This document shows, one piece after another, positions 42,717 to 53,781 of a stretch of DNA of 64,000 nt; position 1 is the stretch's first letter, and each line of letters begins with the position of its first letter. The DNA lies in the NCBI RefSeq assembly GCF_018035235.1, contig NZ_WPCV01000002.1:310001-374000 (forward strand). The letters run 5' to 3'. The DNA comes from Citrobacter sp. On2M (GTDB lineage Bacteria > Pseudomonadota > Gammaproteobacteria > Enterobacterales > Enterobacteriaceae). The translations under genes and the position numbers were made by a program. The notes beneath the pieces were generated by a model that searched no databases, was not told the DNA's origin, and saw only the letters and a program-made list of their open reading frames with translations.

Positions 42717-42878
42717 ATGTTTCGATGGGGCATCATATTTCTGGTTATCGCGTTAATTGCCGCTGCACTGGGTTTTGGTGGACTGGCGGGGACCGCTGCA
42801 GGCGCAGCGAAAATTGTATTTGTAGTGGGGATCATTCTGTTTTTGGTCAGCCTGTTTACCGGTCGTAAACGACCCTAG
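42717..42878 (+). CDS. ytjA: YtjA, small DUF1328 membrane protein
   Basis: 53 residues from the ATG at 42717, with AAAGGAGAA ideally spaced upstream. Two membrane helices ([32 protein letters not shown]) are joined by a Gly/Ala-rich turn. It is nearly identical to E. coli YtjA. Function unknown; often co-expressed with stress genes such as osmY. Confidence 0.9.
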   Translation: MFRWGIIFLVIALIAAALGFGGLAGTAAGAAKIVFVVGIILFLVSLFTGRKRP

Positions 42879-42920
42879 CATGTAACTGCAAAGAAAAACC
42901 GTAAAGATAACTTGCTACTC

Positions 42921-42944
42921 AGCCAGTCCACCGGACTGGCTTTT
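42921..42944 (+). terminator. Terminator of ytjA
   Basis: AGCCAGTCC-ACC-GGACTGGCT (9-bp perfect stem, 3-nt loop) then TTTAC. Confidence 0.8.
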
Positions 42945-43011
42945 ACGGTTTTAGCGCTAGGCAATTTGCGTTACTTTGTTGTTCTATTACAAAAACAACA
43001 GGAAGGCAGAG

Positions 43012-44085
43012 GTGGGGCAGAGAATACCCGTCACGCTCGGCAATATTGCGCCGTTATCGTTACGTCCGTTTCAACCAGGCAGTATGGCGCTGGTGTGTGA
43101 GGGCGGCGGACAAAGAGGCATCTTCACCGCTGGCGTGCTGGATGAGTTCATGCGCGCCCAGTTTAATCCTTTTGATCTCTTCTACGGAACGTCTGCGGGC
43201 GCGCAAAACCTATCAGCCTATCTCTGTAACCAGCCTGGTTACGGGCGAAAAGTCATCATGCGTTACACCACCCGACGTGAGTTTTTTGACCCGGTACGCT
43301 TTGTGCGAGGGGGAAACTTAATCGACCTCGACTGGCTGGTAGATTCGACCTCGTCCCAAATGCCGCTGGCAATGGATAACGCCGAGCGCCTGTTTGCCGC
43401 AGGAAAATCGTTTTATATGTGCGCCTGTCGGGGTGATGACTACACACCGGGCTATTTTTCACCGAACCGGCAAAACTGGCTCGATCTTATTCGTGCCTCC
43501 AGTGCGATTCCCGGGTTCTACCGCACAGGGGTTGCGCTGGATGGGGTTAATTACCTGGATGGGGGCGTCAGCGACGCCATTCCCGTGCAGGAAGCGGCGA
43601 AGCAGGGGGCAAAAACGCTGGTGGTTATTCGTACCGTGCCTTCGCAAATGTACTACACCCCGCAGTGGTTCAAGCGTATGGAACGTTGGCTGGGCGAAAG
43701 CAGCCTACAACCGCTGTTGAATCTGGTGCAGCACCATGAAGCCACCTATCACGCGATTCAGAGCTTTATTGAGAAACCGCCGGGCAAGCTGCGTATCTTT
43801 GAGATCTACCCGCCCAAACCGCTCCATAGTATGGCACTGGGAAGTCGTATTCCGGCGCTGCGAGAAGACTATAAAACCGGACGCCTGTGCGGTCGTTACT
43901 TCCTGGCTACCGTCGGCAAACTTCTGGGGAAAAACGTGCCGCTGCCTCGTCAGACGCCGAAGATTTTGGTGCCGGGACCGGTGGTGGTTCCTCCCGCGCC
44001 GGTGGCCAACGACGCCCACGCCCCTGTGGTGACCAATGCGCCTCAGGCTAATGACACCACGTTTGATAATGAGGATTTGGCGTGA
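43012..44085 (+). CDS. yjjU: YjjU, patatin-like phospholipase
   Basis: 357 residues from the GTG at 43012, which has AGGAAGG upstream and matches the E. coli N-terminus (xGQRIPVTLGNIAPLSLRPF). An ATG at 42976 adds 12 unrelated residues. Patatin fold: oxyanion motif 'CEGGGQRG', nucleophile elbow 'GTSAG' and the catalytic Asp in 'YLDGGVSDAIP'. A lipid acyl hydrolase by family; substrate not established. Its stop overlaps the yjjV GTG. Confidence 0.93.
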   Translation: MGQRIPVTLGNIAPLSLRPFQPGSMALVCEGGGQRGIFTAGVLDEFMRAQFNPFDLFYGTSAGAQNLSAYLCNQPGYGRKVIMRYTTRREFFDPVRFVRGGNLIDLDWLVDSTSSQMPLAMDNAERLFAAGKSFYMCACRGDDYTPGYFSPNRQNWLDLIRASSAIPGFYRTGVALDGVNYLDGGVSDAIPVQEAAKQGAKTLVVIRTVPSQMYYTPQWFKRMERWLGESSLQPLLNLVQHHEATYHAIQSFIEKPPGKLRIFEIYPPKPLHSMALGSRIPALREDYKTGRLCGRYFLATVGKLLGKNVPLPRQTPKILVPGPVVVPPAPVANDAHAPVVTNAPQANDTTFDNEDLA

Positions 44086-44858
44086 GTTTTCGCTTTATCG
44101 ATACGCATTGTCACTTTGATTTTCCGCCGTTTACTGGCGACGAGTCCGCCAGCCTGCAGCGCGCCAGTGAAGCCGGTGTGGACAGTATTATTGTCCCGGC
44201 CACCCAGGCGGCGAATTTTTCCCGCGTGCTGGCGTTGGCGGATAATCACCCCCCGCTGTTTGCCGCGCTGGGCCTGCATCCCATTGTGATTGAACACCAC
44301 AGCGACGACTGCCTGGACCAACTGCAGCAGGCGCTGGATAAGCGTCCGCAAAAGCTGGTGGCAGTAGGTGAGATTGGATTGGATCTGTATCGGGACGATC
44401 CGCAATTTGACAAGCAAGAGTGGATTCTGGAGGCGCAGCTTAAACTGGCGAAGCGTTACGAACTGCCAGTGATCCTGCATTCACGGCGCACGCATGACAA
44501 GCTGGCGATGCACCTGAAATACCATGCTTTACCGCGAACCGGCGTGGTGCATGGATTTTCCGGGAGTTTTCAGCAGGCTGAACGCTTTGTACAACTGGGC
44601 TACAAAATTGGCGTGGGTGGCACTATTACCTATCCACGCGCCAGCAAAACCCGCGAGGTAATGGCGCGATTGCCGCTGGAGTCACTGCTGCTGGAAACCG
44701 ACGCGCCAGATATGCCGCTCAGCGGGTTTCAGGGACAGCCCAATCGACCGGAGCAGGTAGTCAGAGTGTTTGACGTCTTATGCGAGCTGCGCCCGGAACC
44801 TGCGGACGTGATTGCTGACGCGCTGTATCGCAATACGACGACGTTGTTTGATTTTTGA
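44082..44858 (+). CDS. yjjV: YjjV, TatD-family metal-dependent hydrolase
   Basis: 258 residues from GTG at 44082 (overlapping the yjjU stop as GTGA). Metal ligands are in 'DTHCHFDF' (HxH), 'GEIGLDLY', 'VILHSR', 'VVHGFSG' and 'LLETDAPDMP'. TatD relatives are 3'-5' nucleases or D-aminoacyl deacylase-like enzymes; the exact substrate of YjjV is unclear. Confidence 0.93.
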   Translation: MSFRFIDTHCHFDFPPFTGDESASLQRASEAGVDSIIVPATQAANFSRVLALADNHPPLFAALGLHPIVIEHHSDDCLDQLQQALDKRPQKLVAVGEIGLDLYRDDPQFDKQEWILEAQLKLAKRYELPVILHSRRTHDKLAMHLKYHALPRTGVVHGFSGSFQQAERFVQLGYKIGVGGTITYPRASKTREVMARLPLESLLLETDAPDMPLSGFQGQPNRPEQVVRVFDVLCELRPEPADVIADALYRNTTTLFDF

Positions 44859-44861
44859 TTT

Positions 44862-44891
44862 CCGGATGTGACGCTTTTGCATCGCATCCGG
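44862..44891. repeat. REP-like hairpin between convergent yjjV and yjjW
   Basis: CCGGATGTGACGC and GCATCGCATCCGG fold back around a short loop (7-bp outer stem CCGGATG/CATCCGG). It can serve as a bidirectional transcript end. Confidence 0.6.
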
Positions 44892-44895
44892 CATT

Positions 44896-45759
44896 TCACA
44901 GATACAAAGCCGGGAAAATCAAATTTTCCACCCCGCGCTCGCGCAATTTTTGCGCGAGGATCTCCACATCCTCCGGCGTGGCGCTCGGCCAGTCTTTTGC
45001 TTCGCCGTATACCCCGTGCGCATGAAAGGCATTCAGTCGCACCGGCACGTCACCTGAACGTATGATAAACGCCGCCAGCGCATCGATATGCTGGAGATAA
45101 TCCACCTGACCAGGAATAATCAGCAGGCGCAGTTCCGCAAGTTTTCCTTGCGCGGATAGAAAGGTAATGCTTTGTTTAATCAGCGTGTTATCGCGACCAG
45201 TCAACTGACGATGACATGCGCTATCCCAGGCTTTTAAATCGAGCATCACGCCGTCGCACACCGGTAGCAATCTTTGCCAGCCGGTTTCGCTCAGCATGCC
45301 GTTGCTGTCTACCATGCAGGTCAGGTGTTGCAACTGCGGATCGGTTTTGATCGCGCTAAACAGCGCCACAATAAACGGTAGCTGGGTCGTCGCTTCGCCG
45401 CCGCTGACCGTAATTCCCTCAATAAACAGTGCTGCCTTGCGAATAGACTGCAGCACCTCATCAATGCTCATGGTCTGCGCCATCGGCGTAGCCTGCTGTG
45501 GGCACATGTGCAGGCAGGTGTCACACTGCTGGCATACGTCGGACTGCCACCACACTTTTCCTGCACTCAGGCTGAGTGCCTCATGCGGGCAATGCAGGAC
45601 ACACTCCCCGCAGTCATTGCAGCGTCCCATCGTCCACGGATTGTGGCAATTTTTACAGCGCAGATTGCACCCCTGCAGAAACAGAGCCAGGCGACTGCCC
45701 GGCCCGTCGACGCAGGAGAAAGGGATAATCTTACTTACCGAAGCGCATCTGCTGTTCAT
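44896..45759 (-). CDS. yjjW: YjjW, glycyl radical enzyme activase (radical SAM)
   Basis: 287 residues. The radical-SAM cluster CxxxCxxC is 'CNLRCKNC'. Two further 4Fe-4S ferredoxin motifs are inserted ('[12 protein letters not shown]' and '[12 protein letters not shown]'). The SAM-binding '[12 protein letters not shown]' follows. It abstracts hydrogen from the glycine of its partner, here YjjI, whose gene overlaps by 29 bp. Works under anoxia. Confidence 0.93.
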   Translation of the reverse strand: MNSRCASVSKIIPFSCVDGPGSRLALFLQGCNLRCKNCHNPWTMGRCNDCGECVLHCPHEALSLSAGKVWWQSDVCQQCDTCLHMCPQQATPMAQTMSIDEVLQSIRKAALFIEGITVSGGEATTQLPFIVALFSAIKTDPQLQHLTCMVDSNGMLSETGWQRLLPVCDGVMLDLKAWDSACHRQLTGRDNTLIKQSITFLSAQGKLAELRLLIIPGQVDYLQHIDALAAFIIRSGDVPVRLNAFHAHGVYGEAKDWPSATPEDVEILAQKLRERGVENLIFPALYL

Positions 45760-47281
45760 GGCTAATCACGCGAGGGTGTCGTTCCAGAATGCGCGTATTG
45801 CGCGCGGCTTCTTCGCCCAGCCAGGTTGTGTTGGTGCGAGAACCTGCGGCGCGATATTTTTCCAGATCCGACAGGCGCACCATATAACCGGTGACGCGAA
45901 CCAGATCGTTACCGCTCACGTTAGCGGTAAATTCACGCATCCCGGCTTTAAACGCGCCGAGGCATAATTGCACTAACGCCTGGGGATTACGCTTGATGGT
46001 TTCATCCAGCGTGAGAATGTCGCTGATACCGGCGTGATAATACGCGTGATGCGGCGCAACGGTCTGCAGGTGAGTGATCGGGTCCGGTTCATCGCCGTAG
46101 GGCAGACGTGCGCCCGGCGTGGTGCCGATGTCAGAACTGATCCCCGACTGTGCATGCAGCATCGCGCGCTGATTCCAGCCATATTTCACTGGCGTGCTTT
46201 CTACAAATTCCGCCAGTTGGGCGCTAATGCGATAGCCAAGCTGATTGGCAAACTCATCTTTCCCGTAACGCGCGCATTGCCCTGCTTTTTCACACAGCAG
46301 ATTTACCGCCTCCGCCAGGCCATACATACCGAACATAGGCACAAAACGTTTGGGATCAATCAACCCTTCCTGCACCAGGAAGCTATTCTCAAAGAAATGT
46401 GATTTTTCATAGAGGAATTCACATCGTGCATCAATGATGGCGATTTGCTGCTGGCAGTAGTGCGGTAGGGTGCACGTAAAGAAGTCATCGACAGAGGTGC
46501 TGCGCTCTGCGATGGCTTTCAGATTGAGCCTGACCAGCGTACTTCCGCCGCCAGCCAGCGGCAGTGAGTTGTAACAACTGACGACGCCGTAGTGGCCTTT
46601 TGTGAAAATTTTATCATTTTCAGGGCCGTTGGAAATGTGTGGTTTACTGCATTCACAGATATTTTTCGCCACGTTAAGCAGCAGATCGTCAGGGGTGATT
46701 TGCGGATCATAAATAAAAGTAAGATTAGGTGAAACCTGCTTTAACTCTGCATCTGCGCGTAAAATTGCGCGTGTAATCGGCGTGTCGGCTGGACCAATGT
46801 TGGCATGCATAAAGGCATCTGGCAGGGTGCGGTCGAGATAACGCCAAAAACGTTTTATTCGAATATCGATCTCATCTTGTGTTAGAATTCTAACATATGG
46901 TTGCAGTAGAGCATCGAGCTGACCGAGATAGACCGGCATCGACGTTACTGACGGAACGTGATGGTACAGGATGGTGAGTAAGGATAACGCGTCATCAAGA
47001 TCCTTTGCTCCTTCCAGCTCCAGCCATGATGAACCGTTGGCCAGAAAACGCGCGTAGTCGGGTAAAACATAACGCGGTTTGAACGGGGCATGGCCTTCGT
47101 ACATATCGCAGATCACCCCGTCATCCAGCGCCTGGCGTGCTTCAGCAGGCAGTTGCGGGTAAGGCAGTGCGTTTTCAGCCTCCAGCGCCAGAAAGTGGCG
47201 TTTCTGCTCAGGGCTGAGCACCGGACTGGTCACGATTTGTTGGCAACGCTGTTGCAGCGCGAGTTCGCTTGAAGTGGGCAT
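45731..47281 (-). CDS. yjjI: YjjI, glycyl radical enzyme of unknown substrate
   Basis: 516 residues from the ATG at 47281 ([16 protein letters not shown]), the E. coli length; the frame is open further upstream without similarity. The glycyl radical loop is '[11 protein letters not shown]' (R-V-x-G-Y), close to the C-terminus. A candidate active-site Cys lies in '[13 protein letters not shown]'. It is an atypical, shortened member of the PFL/DUF3029 group; reaction unknown. DeoR operator O1 and promoter deoP1 lie on the opposite strand inside this gene. Confidence 0.92.
   Translation of the reverse strand: MPTSSELALQQRCQQIVTSPVLSPEQKRHFLALEAENALPYPQLPAEARQALDDGVICDMYEGHAPFKPRYVLPDYARFLANGSSWLELEGAKDLDDALSLLTILYHHVPSVTSMPVYLGQLDALLQPYVRILTQDEIDIRIKRFWRYLDRTLPDAFMHANIGPADTPITRAILRADAELKQVSPNLTFIYDPQITPDDLLLNVAKNICECSKPHISNGPENDKIFTKGHYGVVSCYNSLPLAGGGSTLVRLNLKAIAERSTSVDDFFTCTLPHYCQQQIAIIDARCEFLYEKSHFFENSFLVQEGLIDPKRFVPMFGMYGLAEAVNLLCEKAGQCARYGKDEFANQLGYRISAQLAEFVESTPVKYGWNQRAMLHAQSGISSDIGTTPGARLPYGDEPDPITHLQTVAPHHAYYHAGISDILTLDETIKRNPQALVQLCLGAFKAGMREFTANVSGNDLVRVTGYMVRLSDLEKYRAAGSRTNTTWLGEEAARNTRILERHPRVISHEQQMRFGK
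46601..46616. promoter_or_regulatory. Candidate third DeoR operator (OE-like) inside yjjI
   Basis: TGTGAAAATTTTATCA matches the operator TGTTAGAATTCTAACA at 12 of 16 positions and lies 279 bp before O1. E. coli has a known upstream auxiliary deo operator. The site overlaps yjjI codons, so chance is not excluded. Confidence 0.4.
46880..46895. promoter_or_regulatory. DeoR operator O1 / deoP1
   Basis: TGTTAGAATTCTAACA, a perfect 16-bp palindrome identical to the known deoO1. It lies inside yjjI, antisense to it, 601 bp (start to start) before O2. The centre includes a -10-like TAGAAT. Confidence 0.88.
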
Positions 47282-47391
47282 CGTTGATTCCTTTTTATCC
47301 CGAAGGTGTAACGCCATTGTAGAAAGCAACGTCGCTACAACCTTTGATCCGGATGCGCTTGATGCCACCGCATTCCCTCTGGAAAGGTGAT

Positions 47392-47466
47392 TTATTTGAA
47401 GTGGATCTCATTATAGTAATGCAAATCTGTATGTGGTTTTCATTAACTGTGATGTATATCGAAGTG
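47392..47466 (+). promoter_or_regulatory. deoP2 control region with two CRP sites and intervening CytR region
   Basis: A site TTTGA-N6-TCTCA at 47395-47410 and a site TGTGA-N6-TCGAA at 47448-47463 sit 53 bp apart. This matches the deoP2 layout, in which CRP dimers at both sites flank and recruit CytR. Confidence 0.75.
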
Positions 47467-47480
47467 TAATCGCGAGCGGA

Positions 47481-47496
47481 TGTTAGAATACTAACA
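47481..47496. promoter_or_regulatory. DeoR operator O2 at deoP2
   Basis: TGTTAGAATACTAACA, palindromic except at the centre, 47 bp before the deoC start and overlapping the deoP2 -10 region. DeoR looping between O1 and O2 shuts the operon until deoxyribose-5-phosphate appears. Confidence 0.88.
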
Positions 47497-47542
47497 AACT
47501 CGCAAGGTGAAATTTTATACGGCGACGCCGTTGGAGAATGTT

Positions 47543-48322
47543 ATGACCGATTTAACAGCAAGCAGCCTGCGCGCACTGAAACTGATGGACCTGACCACCC
47601 TGAATGACGACGACACCAATGAAAAAGTGATCGCGCTGTGTCATCAGGCGAAGACCCCGGTTGGCAACACTGCCGCAATCTGCATCTATCCGCGTTTCAT
47701 CCCTATTGCGCGTAAGACTCTGAAAGAGCAGGGTACGCCGGACATCCGTATTGCCACCGTCACCAACTTCCCGCACGGCAACGACGACATCGAGATTGCG
47801 CTGGCTGAAACCCGCGCGGCGATTGCCTACGGCGCGGATGAAGTTGACGTGGTGTTCCCGTACCATGCGCTGATCGCCGGTAATGAGCAAGTTGGTTTCG
47901 ATCTGGTTAAAGCGTGTAAAGACGCGTGTGCGGCGGCAAATGTGCTGCTGAAAGTGATCATCGAAACCGGTGAGCTGAAAGAAGAAGCCCTTATCCGTAA
48001 AGCGTCTGAAATCTCCATCAAAGCCGGTGCTGATTTCATCAAAACGTCTACCGGTAAAGTACCGGTCAATGCGACGCCGGAAAGCGCACGCATCATGATG
48101 GAAGTGATCCGTGATATGGGCGTTTCTAAAACCGTTGGTTTCAAACCCGCTGGCGGCGTGCGTACTGCAGAAGATGCACAGCAGTTCCTGGCGATTGCTG
48201 ACGAACTGTTTGGCGCTGACTGGGCAGATTCCCGCCATTACCGCTTTGGCGCATCCAGCCTGCTGGCGAGCCTGCTCAAAGCGCTGGGTCACGGCGACGG
48301 TAAGAGCGCAAGCAGCTACTAA
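47543..48322 (+). CDS. deoC: DeoC, deoxyribose-phosphate aldolase
   Basis: 259 residues from the ATG at 47543 (GGAGAA upstream). The Schiff-base lysine is in '[12 protein letters not shown]', the proton-relay Lys in '[12 protein letters not shown]' and Asp in 'EVDVVFPY'. It splits 2-deoxyribose-5-phosphate into acetaldehyde and glyceraldehyde-3-phosphate. First gene of deoCABD. Confidence 0.97.
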   Translation: MTDLTASSLRALKLMDLTTLNDDDTNEKVIALCHQAKTPVGNTAAICIYPRFIPIARKTLKEQGTPDIRIATVTNFPHGNDDIEIALAETRAAIAYGADEVDVVFPYHALIAGNEQVGFDLVKACKDACAAANVLLKVIIETGELKEEALIRKASEISIKAGADFIKTSTGKVPVNATPESARIMMEVIRDMGVSKTVGFKPAGGVRTAEDAQQFLAIADELFGADWADSRHYRFGASSLLASLLKALGHGDGKSASSY

Positions 48323-48338
48323 GTTTGAATTGCCCATC

Positions 48339-48373
48339 GTAGGCCGGATAAGGCGTAAGCCGCCATCCGGCAT
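48339..48373. repeat. REP unit between deoC and deoA
   Basis: GTAGGCCGGATAAGGCG...CCGCCATCCGGCAT, a full REP inside the deo transcript. It can stabilise deoC mRNA. Confidence 0.85.
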
Positions 48374-48429
48374 CAATACGACTAGCCGGGGAGCGCACTG
48401 CTTACCCGGCCCATAATCGGGAGGTTACC

Positions 48430-49752
48430 GTGTTTCTCGCACAAGAAATTATTCGTAAAAAACGTGATGGTCATGCGCTGAGCGATGAAGAGATTCGTTT
48501 CTTTATCAATGGGATCCGTGACAACACCATCTCTGAGGGGCAAATCGCCGCCCTGGCGATGACCATTTTCTTCCACGATATGACAATGCCTGAGCGTGTT
48601 TCGCTGACTATGGCAATGCGTGATTCAGGAACCGTGCTGGACTGGAAAAGCCTGCAACTGAACGGCCCGATTGTGGATAAACACTCTACCGGCGGCGTGG
48701 GTGACGTAACGTCACTGATGTTAGGCCCAATGGTCGCTGCATGCGGCGGTTATATTCCGATGATCTCCGGGCGTGGCCTGGGACATACCGGCGGCACGCT
48801 CGATAAACTGGAAGCCATTCCAGGATTTGACATTTTTCCGGACGACGCCCGTTTCCGTGAAATTATTAAAGACGTGGGTGTGGCGATTATTGGGCAAACC
48901 AGCTCGCTCGCACCGGCGGATAAACGTTTTTATGCTACTCGCGATATTACTGCCACGGTGGATTCCATCCCGCTGATTACTGGCTCCATCCTGGCGAAAA
49001 AGCTGGCGGAAGGGCTGGATGCGCTGGTGATGGATGTGAAAGTAGGCAGCGGCGCCTTTATGCCGACCTACGAGCTCTCTGAAGCCCTTGCCGAAGCGAT
49101 TGTCGGCGTGGCGAATGGCGCGGGAGTACGTACCACCGCGCTGTTAACCGATATGAATCAGGTGCTGGCTTCCAGCGCGGGTAACGCGGTAGAAGTTCGC
49201 GAAGCGGTGCAGTTCCTGACAGGTGAATACCGCAATCCACGTCTGTTAGACGTCACCATGGCGCTGTGCGTGGAAATGCTGATCTCCGGCAAGCTGGCGA
49301 AAGACGATGCCGAAGCTCGCGCGAAATTGCAGGCGGTGCTGGATAACGGTAAAGCGGCAGAGATTTTTGGTCGCATGGTTGCAGCGCAGAAAGGCCCGAC
49401 CGATTTCGTCGAGAATTATTCGAAGTACCTGCCAACGGCAATGCTCAGCAAAGCGGTATATGCTGATACCGAAGGTTTTGTCAGCGCGATGGATACCCGT
49501 GCGCTGGGTATGGCGGTCGTTTCCATGGGCGGCGGTCGTCGTCAGGCCTCGGACACCATTGATTACAGCGTTGGCTTCAGCGACATGGCGCGTCTGGGCG
49601 ACAGCGTAGACGGACAGCGCCCGCTGGCGGTGATCCACGCCAAAGATGAAGCCAGCTGGCAGGAAGCGGCGAAAGCGGTCAAAGCGGCAATTAGCCTTGA
49701 CGATAAAGCGCCAGAAATTACGCCGACAGTCTATCGTCGTATTACCGAATAA
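48430..49752 (+). CDS. deoA: DeoA, thymidine phosphorylase
   Basis: 440 residues from a GTG start at 48430 (GGGAGG upstream). Conserved '[20 protein letters not shown]' phosphate site and '[16 protein letters not shown]'. It phosphorolyses thymidine to thymine and deoxyribose-1-phosphate. Length equals E. coli DeoA. Confidence 0.97.
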
Positions 49753-51027
<1,275 letters not shown>

Positions 51028-51039
51028 TGCCCGTTGTCT

Positions 51040-51139
51040 TTCGCGCTGTAGATGCGTTGACTTTGTTCGCTCACCCCGGTCACATAGTTAATCTATGCTT
51101 CCGGGGATTCACGAATTCGTCGCTTTCCTACAACGCGAA
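51040..51139. repeat. ERIC-type element between deoB and deoD
   Basis: About 100 bp with ends TTCGCGCTGTAG / CTACAACGCGAA inverted, and the core 'GCTCACCCCGGTCACATAG...CCGGGGATTCAC' of ERIC (IRU). It is short and diverged compared with the 127-bp consensus. It lies in the deo transcript in the place where E. coli may have an extra deoD promoter. Confidence 0.8.
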
Positions 51140-51180
51140 ATCCTTTGGGTATTCTTCTCAATTTTAATAAGGATAAATTG

Positions 51181-51900
51181 ATGGCAACTCCACATATTAA
51201 TGCAGAAATGGGTGATTTCGCTGACGTCGTATTGATGCCGGGCGACCCGCTGCGTGCGAAGCATATTGCTGAAACTTTCCTCGAAGATGTCCGTGAAGTG
51301 AACAACGTTCGCGGCATGTTAGGTTTCACCGGTACCTACAAAGGCCGTAAGATCTCCGTAATGGGCCACGGTATGGGTATCCCATCCTGCTCCATCTACA
51401 CCAAAGAGCTGATCACCGATTTCGGCGTGAAGAAAATCATTCGCGTAGGCTCCTGTGGCGCCGTGCGTATGGACGTCAAACTGCGTGACGTGGTTATCGG
51501 TATGGGTGCCTGCACCGATTCCAAAGTTAACCGTATCCGCTTTAAAGATCATGATTTCGCTGCTATCGCTGACTTCGACATGGTGCGTAACGCTGTTGAT
51601 GCAGCAAAAGCGCTGGGCGTAGACGCGCGCGTAGGTAACCTGTTCTCCGCTGACCTGTTCTACTCTCCGGACGGCGAAATGTTCGACGTCATGGAAAAAT
51701 ACGGCGTGCTGGGCGTGGAAATGGAAGCGGCGGGCATTTATGGCGTTGCGGCTGAATTTGGTGCGAAAGCGCTGACTATCTGCACCGTGTCCGACCATAT
51801 CCGTACTCACGAGCAGACCACTGCCGCTGAACGTCAGACGACCTTCAATGACATGATCAAAATCGCGCTGGAATCCGTTCTGCTGGGCGATAAAGAGTAA
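51181..51900 (+). CDS. deoD: DeoD, purine nucleoside phosphorylase
   Basis: 239 residues from the ATG at 51181. Phosphate loop '[13 protein letters not shown]', '[15 protein letters not shown]', 'VGSCGAVR', nucleoside site '[11 protein letters not shown]' and catalytic Asp in '[11 protein letters not shown]'. Hexameric type, cleaving (deoxy)inosine and related purine nucleosides. Last gene of the operon. Confidence 0.97.
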
Positions 51901-51910
51901 TGTTGTTTGT

Positions 51911-51936
51911 GCCCGGTGGCGCTGCGCTGACCGGGC
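51911..51936 (+). terminator. Terminator-like hairpin after deoD
   Basis: GCCCGGT and ACCGGGC (7-bp stem, GC-rich loop) followed by TTAACATTGTT; ends the deo operon. Confidence 0.6.
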
Positions 51937-51950
51937 TTAACATTGTTCTC

Positions 51951-51983
51951 GCAGGCCGGATAAGGCGTCGCCGCCATCCGGCA
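51951..51983. repeat. REP unit between deoD and lplA
   Basis: GCAGGCCGGATAAGGCG...CCGCCATCCGGC. It occupies the spot where K-12 carries yjjJ, which is absent here. Confidence 0.85.
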
Positions 51984-51998
51984 TTTTCAGGCCTGCGC

Positions 51999-53015
51999 TT
52001 AACGCACCGCGCCGGCAATCCATGCCGACAGCTCGCGTAACTCTTTTTCTTGCTCCGGGAAATCAACCAGCAGCGCCTCGCACTCCTGTTGCAGCATATC
52101 CGCACGGTACAAGCATCCTTGCAGACGACCCGCCAGCGCTTCTAACGGCGCGGGATTGAGACTGTCGGTAAACACCTGCGTACGCGTGATATGCCCTTTT
52201 TCAACGTCGAAATGCAGTTCAACGCCGCCCCAGGTGAAACGCTCGTCCAACAGGTGCGAGAAGGCTGGCGCCTGACCAAAGTTCCACTCCCAACTGCTCT
52301 GGCGGGCAAAGGTTTCGGCAAAGTTCGGCAGATCCGGCGCTTTGTCCGGGGAGATAATCTCGGCTTCTACGCGTTTGTCGTAGTGGGCGAAAAAGGCCTC
52401 CGTGATGGCCTGACAAACCTGTTGATGAGTGATGCCCGGTAATAGCTCGGTCAAATTTGCCACGCGCGAGCGAACTGAAGTGATGCCTTTGGCGGCAAGT
52501 TTCTTTTTATCGGGATTGAGATAGTTTGCCAGGCGACTGAGATCGGCATTCAGCAATAGCGTGCCGTGGTGGAATCCACGGTCTTTCGTTTCACGATAAG
52601 CAGAACCAGAGACTTTACGATCGCCGTCCGGCGTTTTCACCACCAGATCGTTACGCCCGGAGGCTTCAGCTTCTACGCCCAGCATATTCAGCGCATTGAG
52701 GACTATCGCGGTGGAGATAGTTTTGTCGTATTCCGGTTTCCCGGCCATAAAGGTAAAGCAGGTATTACCTAAGTCATGGAACACCGCGCCGCCGCCGCTG
52801 CTGCGACGGGCAAGTCGCACGTTATCTTCCTCCATCCGGCGGGTGTTGCACTCTTTCCACGGATTTTGCGCCCGGCCAATCACCACCGTATCGGCGTTCC
52901 GCCATAAGAACAGGACGCGCTGCGTGGCGGGCATCTGGCGAAAAATGCACTCTTCAACCGCCAGGTTAAACCATGGATCGTAAGAATCGGAGATAAGCAG
53001 GCGTAGTGTGGACAT
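51999..53015 (-). CDS. lplA: LplA, lipoate-protein ligase A
   Basis: 338 residues. Lipoate-binding loop '[15 protein letters not shown]' and the catalytic lysine in '[11 protein letters not shown]'; C-terminal accessory domain from ~250. It activates exogenous lipoate with ATP and attaches it to E2 and GcvH proteins. Downstream of ytjB (18-bp gap) on the same strand. Confidence 0.96.
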   Translation of the reverse strand: MSTLRLLISDSYDPWFNLAVEECIFRQMPATQRVLFLWRNADTVVIGRAQNPWKECNTRRMEEDNVRLARRSSGGGAVFHDLGNTCFTFMAGKPEYDKTISTAIVLNALNMLGVEAEASGRNDLVVKTPDGDRKVSGSAYRETKDRGFHHGTLLLNADLSRLANYLNPDKKKLAAKGITSVRSRVANLTELLPGITHQQVCQAITEAFFAHYDKRVEAEIISPDKAPDLPNFAETFARQSSWEWNFGQAPAFSHLLDERFTWGGVELHFDVEKGHITRTQVFTDSLNPAPLEALAGRLQGCLYRADMLQQECEALLVDFPEQEKELRELSAWIAGAVR

Positions 53016-53033
53016 AGCGATTTCCTTTTCTGA

Positions 53034-53666
53034 TTAATCTTTATCTTCGTCCTGCACCGGTTTGTTAGCGGTCAGCAGGAAAGGGGATTGCTGCCAGCGA
53101 GTACGCTTGCCTTGCAATAAAGTACGGGTGAGCACCACGCCAATTGCCAGTGACAGAAGCAGCATCAGGCGCAAGATGTTGGTGGTGTTATCTACCTGCT
53201 TGGCTTCAGTGGCAAGCGTATGGGTATCCAGCGTCAGGCGCAGATAGCCCAGTGGTCCATTTTTTCCCTGAATGGGTTCGACAATTTGCTGGTTAAAATA
53301 GCCCCCGGCTTTTTTACCGTCGAGCGCCAGTCGGTCACGAACGTTGACACTCTCACCGGTGCGCGTGATCAGGTCTCCCTGCTCATCGTACACGCCCGCA
53401 TCCAGAATACGGCTACTCTCCGTCAACTGGGTGAGCACCGTTTTAATGCGCTTTTCATCCGGCGTTTCGGTACGCATCAGCGGGGCGACGTTTAACGCGA
53501 CCTGGCGAGCCAGCGTGCGGGCCAGCTCTTCAAGCTGCGGATTACGCTGCTGCTGGTGGCTTTGACTGAACCAGGATGCGCCTTGCATCAGCGCGACGAG
53601 CAGCGCAAGGCAGGACAATACAATCACTGCACGATGAAGTCGGAATTTCAGTTTTGTGCGAGCCAT
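53034..53666 (-). CDS. ytjB: YtjB (Smp), bitopic inner-membrane protein
   Basis: 210 residues. One membrane helix at ~13-30 (VIVLSCLALLVALMQGASW), a periplasmic domain of ~120 residues, and a second helix at ~165-185 (TTNILRLMLLLSLAIGVVLT). It fits the AhpA/YtjB family, named after a motility-linked hemolysin-induction protein. Function poorly known. It is divergent from serB, as in E. coli. Confidence 0.9.
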   Translation of the reverse strand: MARTKLKFRLHRAVIVLSCLALLVALMQGASWFSQSHQQQRNPQLEELARTLARQVALNVAPLMRTETPDEKRIKTVLTQLTESSRILDAGVYDEQGDLITRTGESVNVRDRLALDGKKAGGYFNQQIVEPIQGKNGPLGYLRLTLDTHTLATEAKQVDNTTNILRLMLLLSLAIGVVLTRTLLQGKRTRWQQSPFLLTANKPVQDEDKD

Positions 53667-53781
53667 ATTCCACCTGCTGAAAATTTGAGACTTAATGTTG
53701 CCAGAAGCGCTGGTTACAGGGTAGCCTCATGCGTTATTTTCCCCTGATGATTCCGACCCGAACGATTTTACAGGAGCTTTA

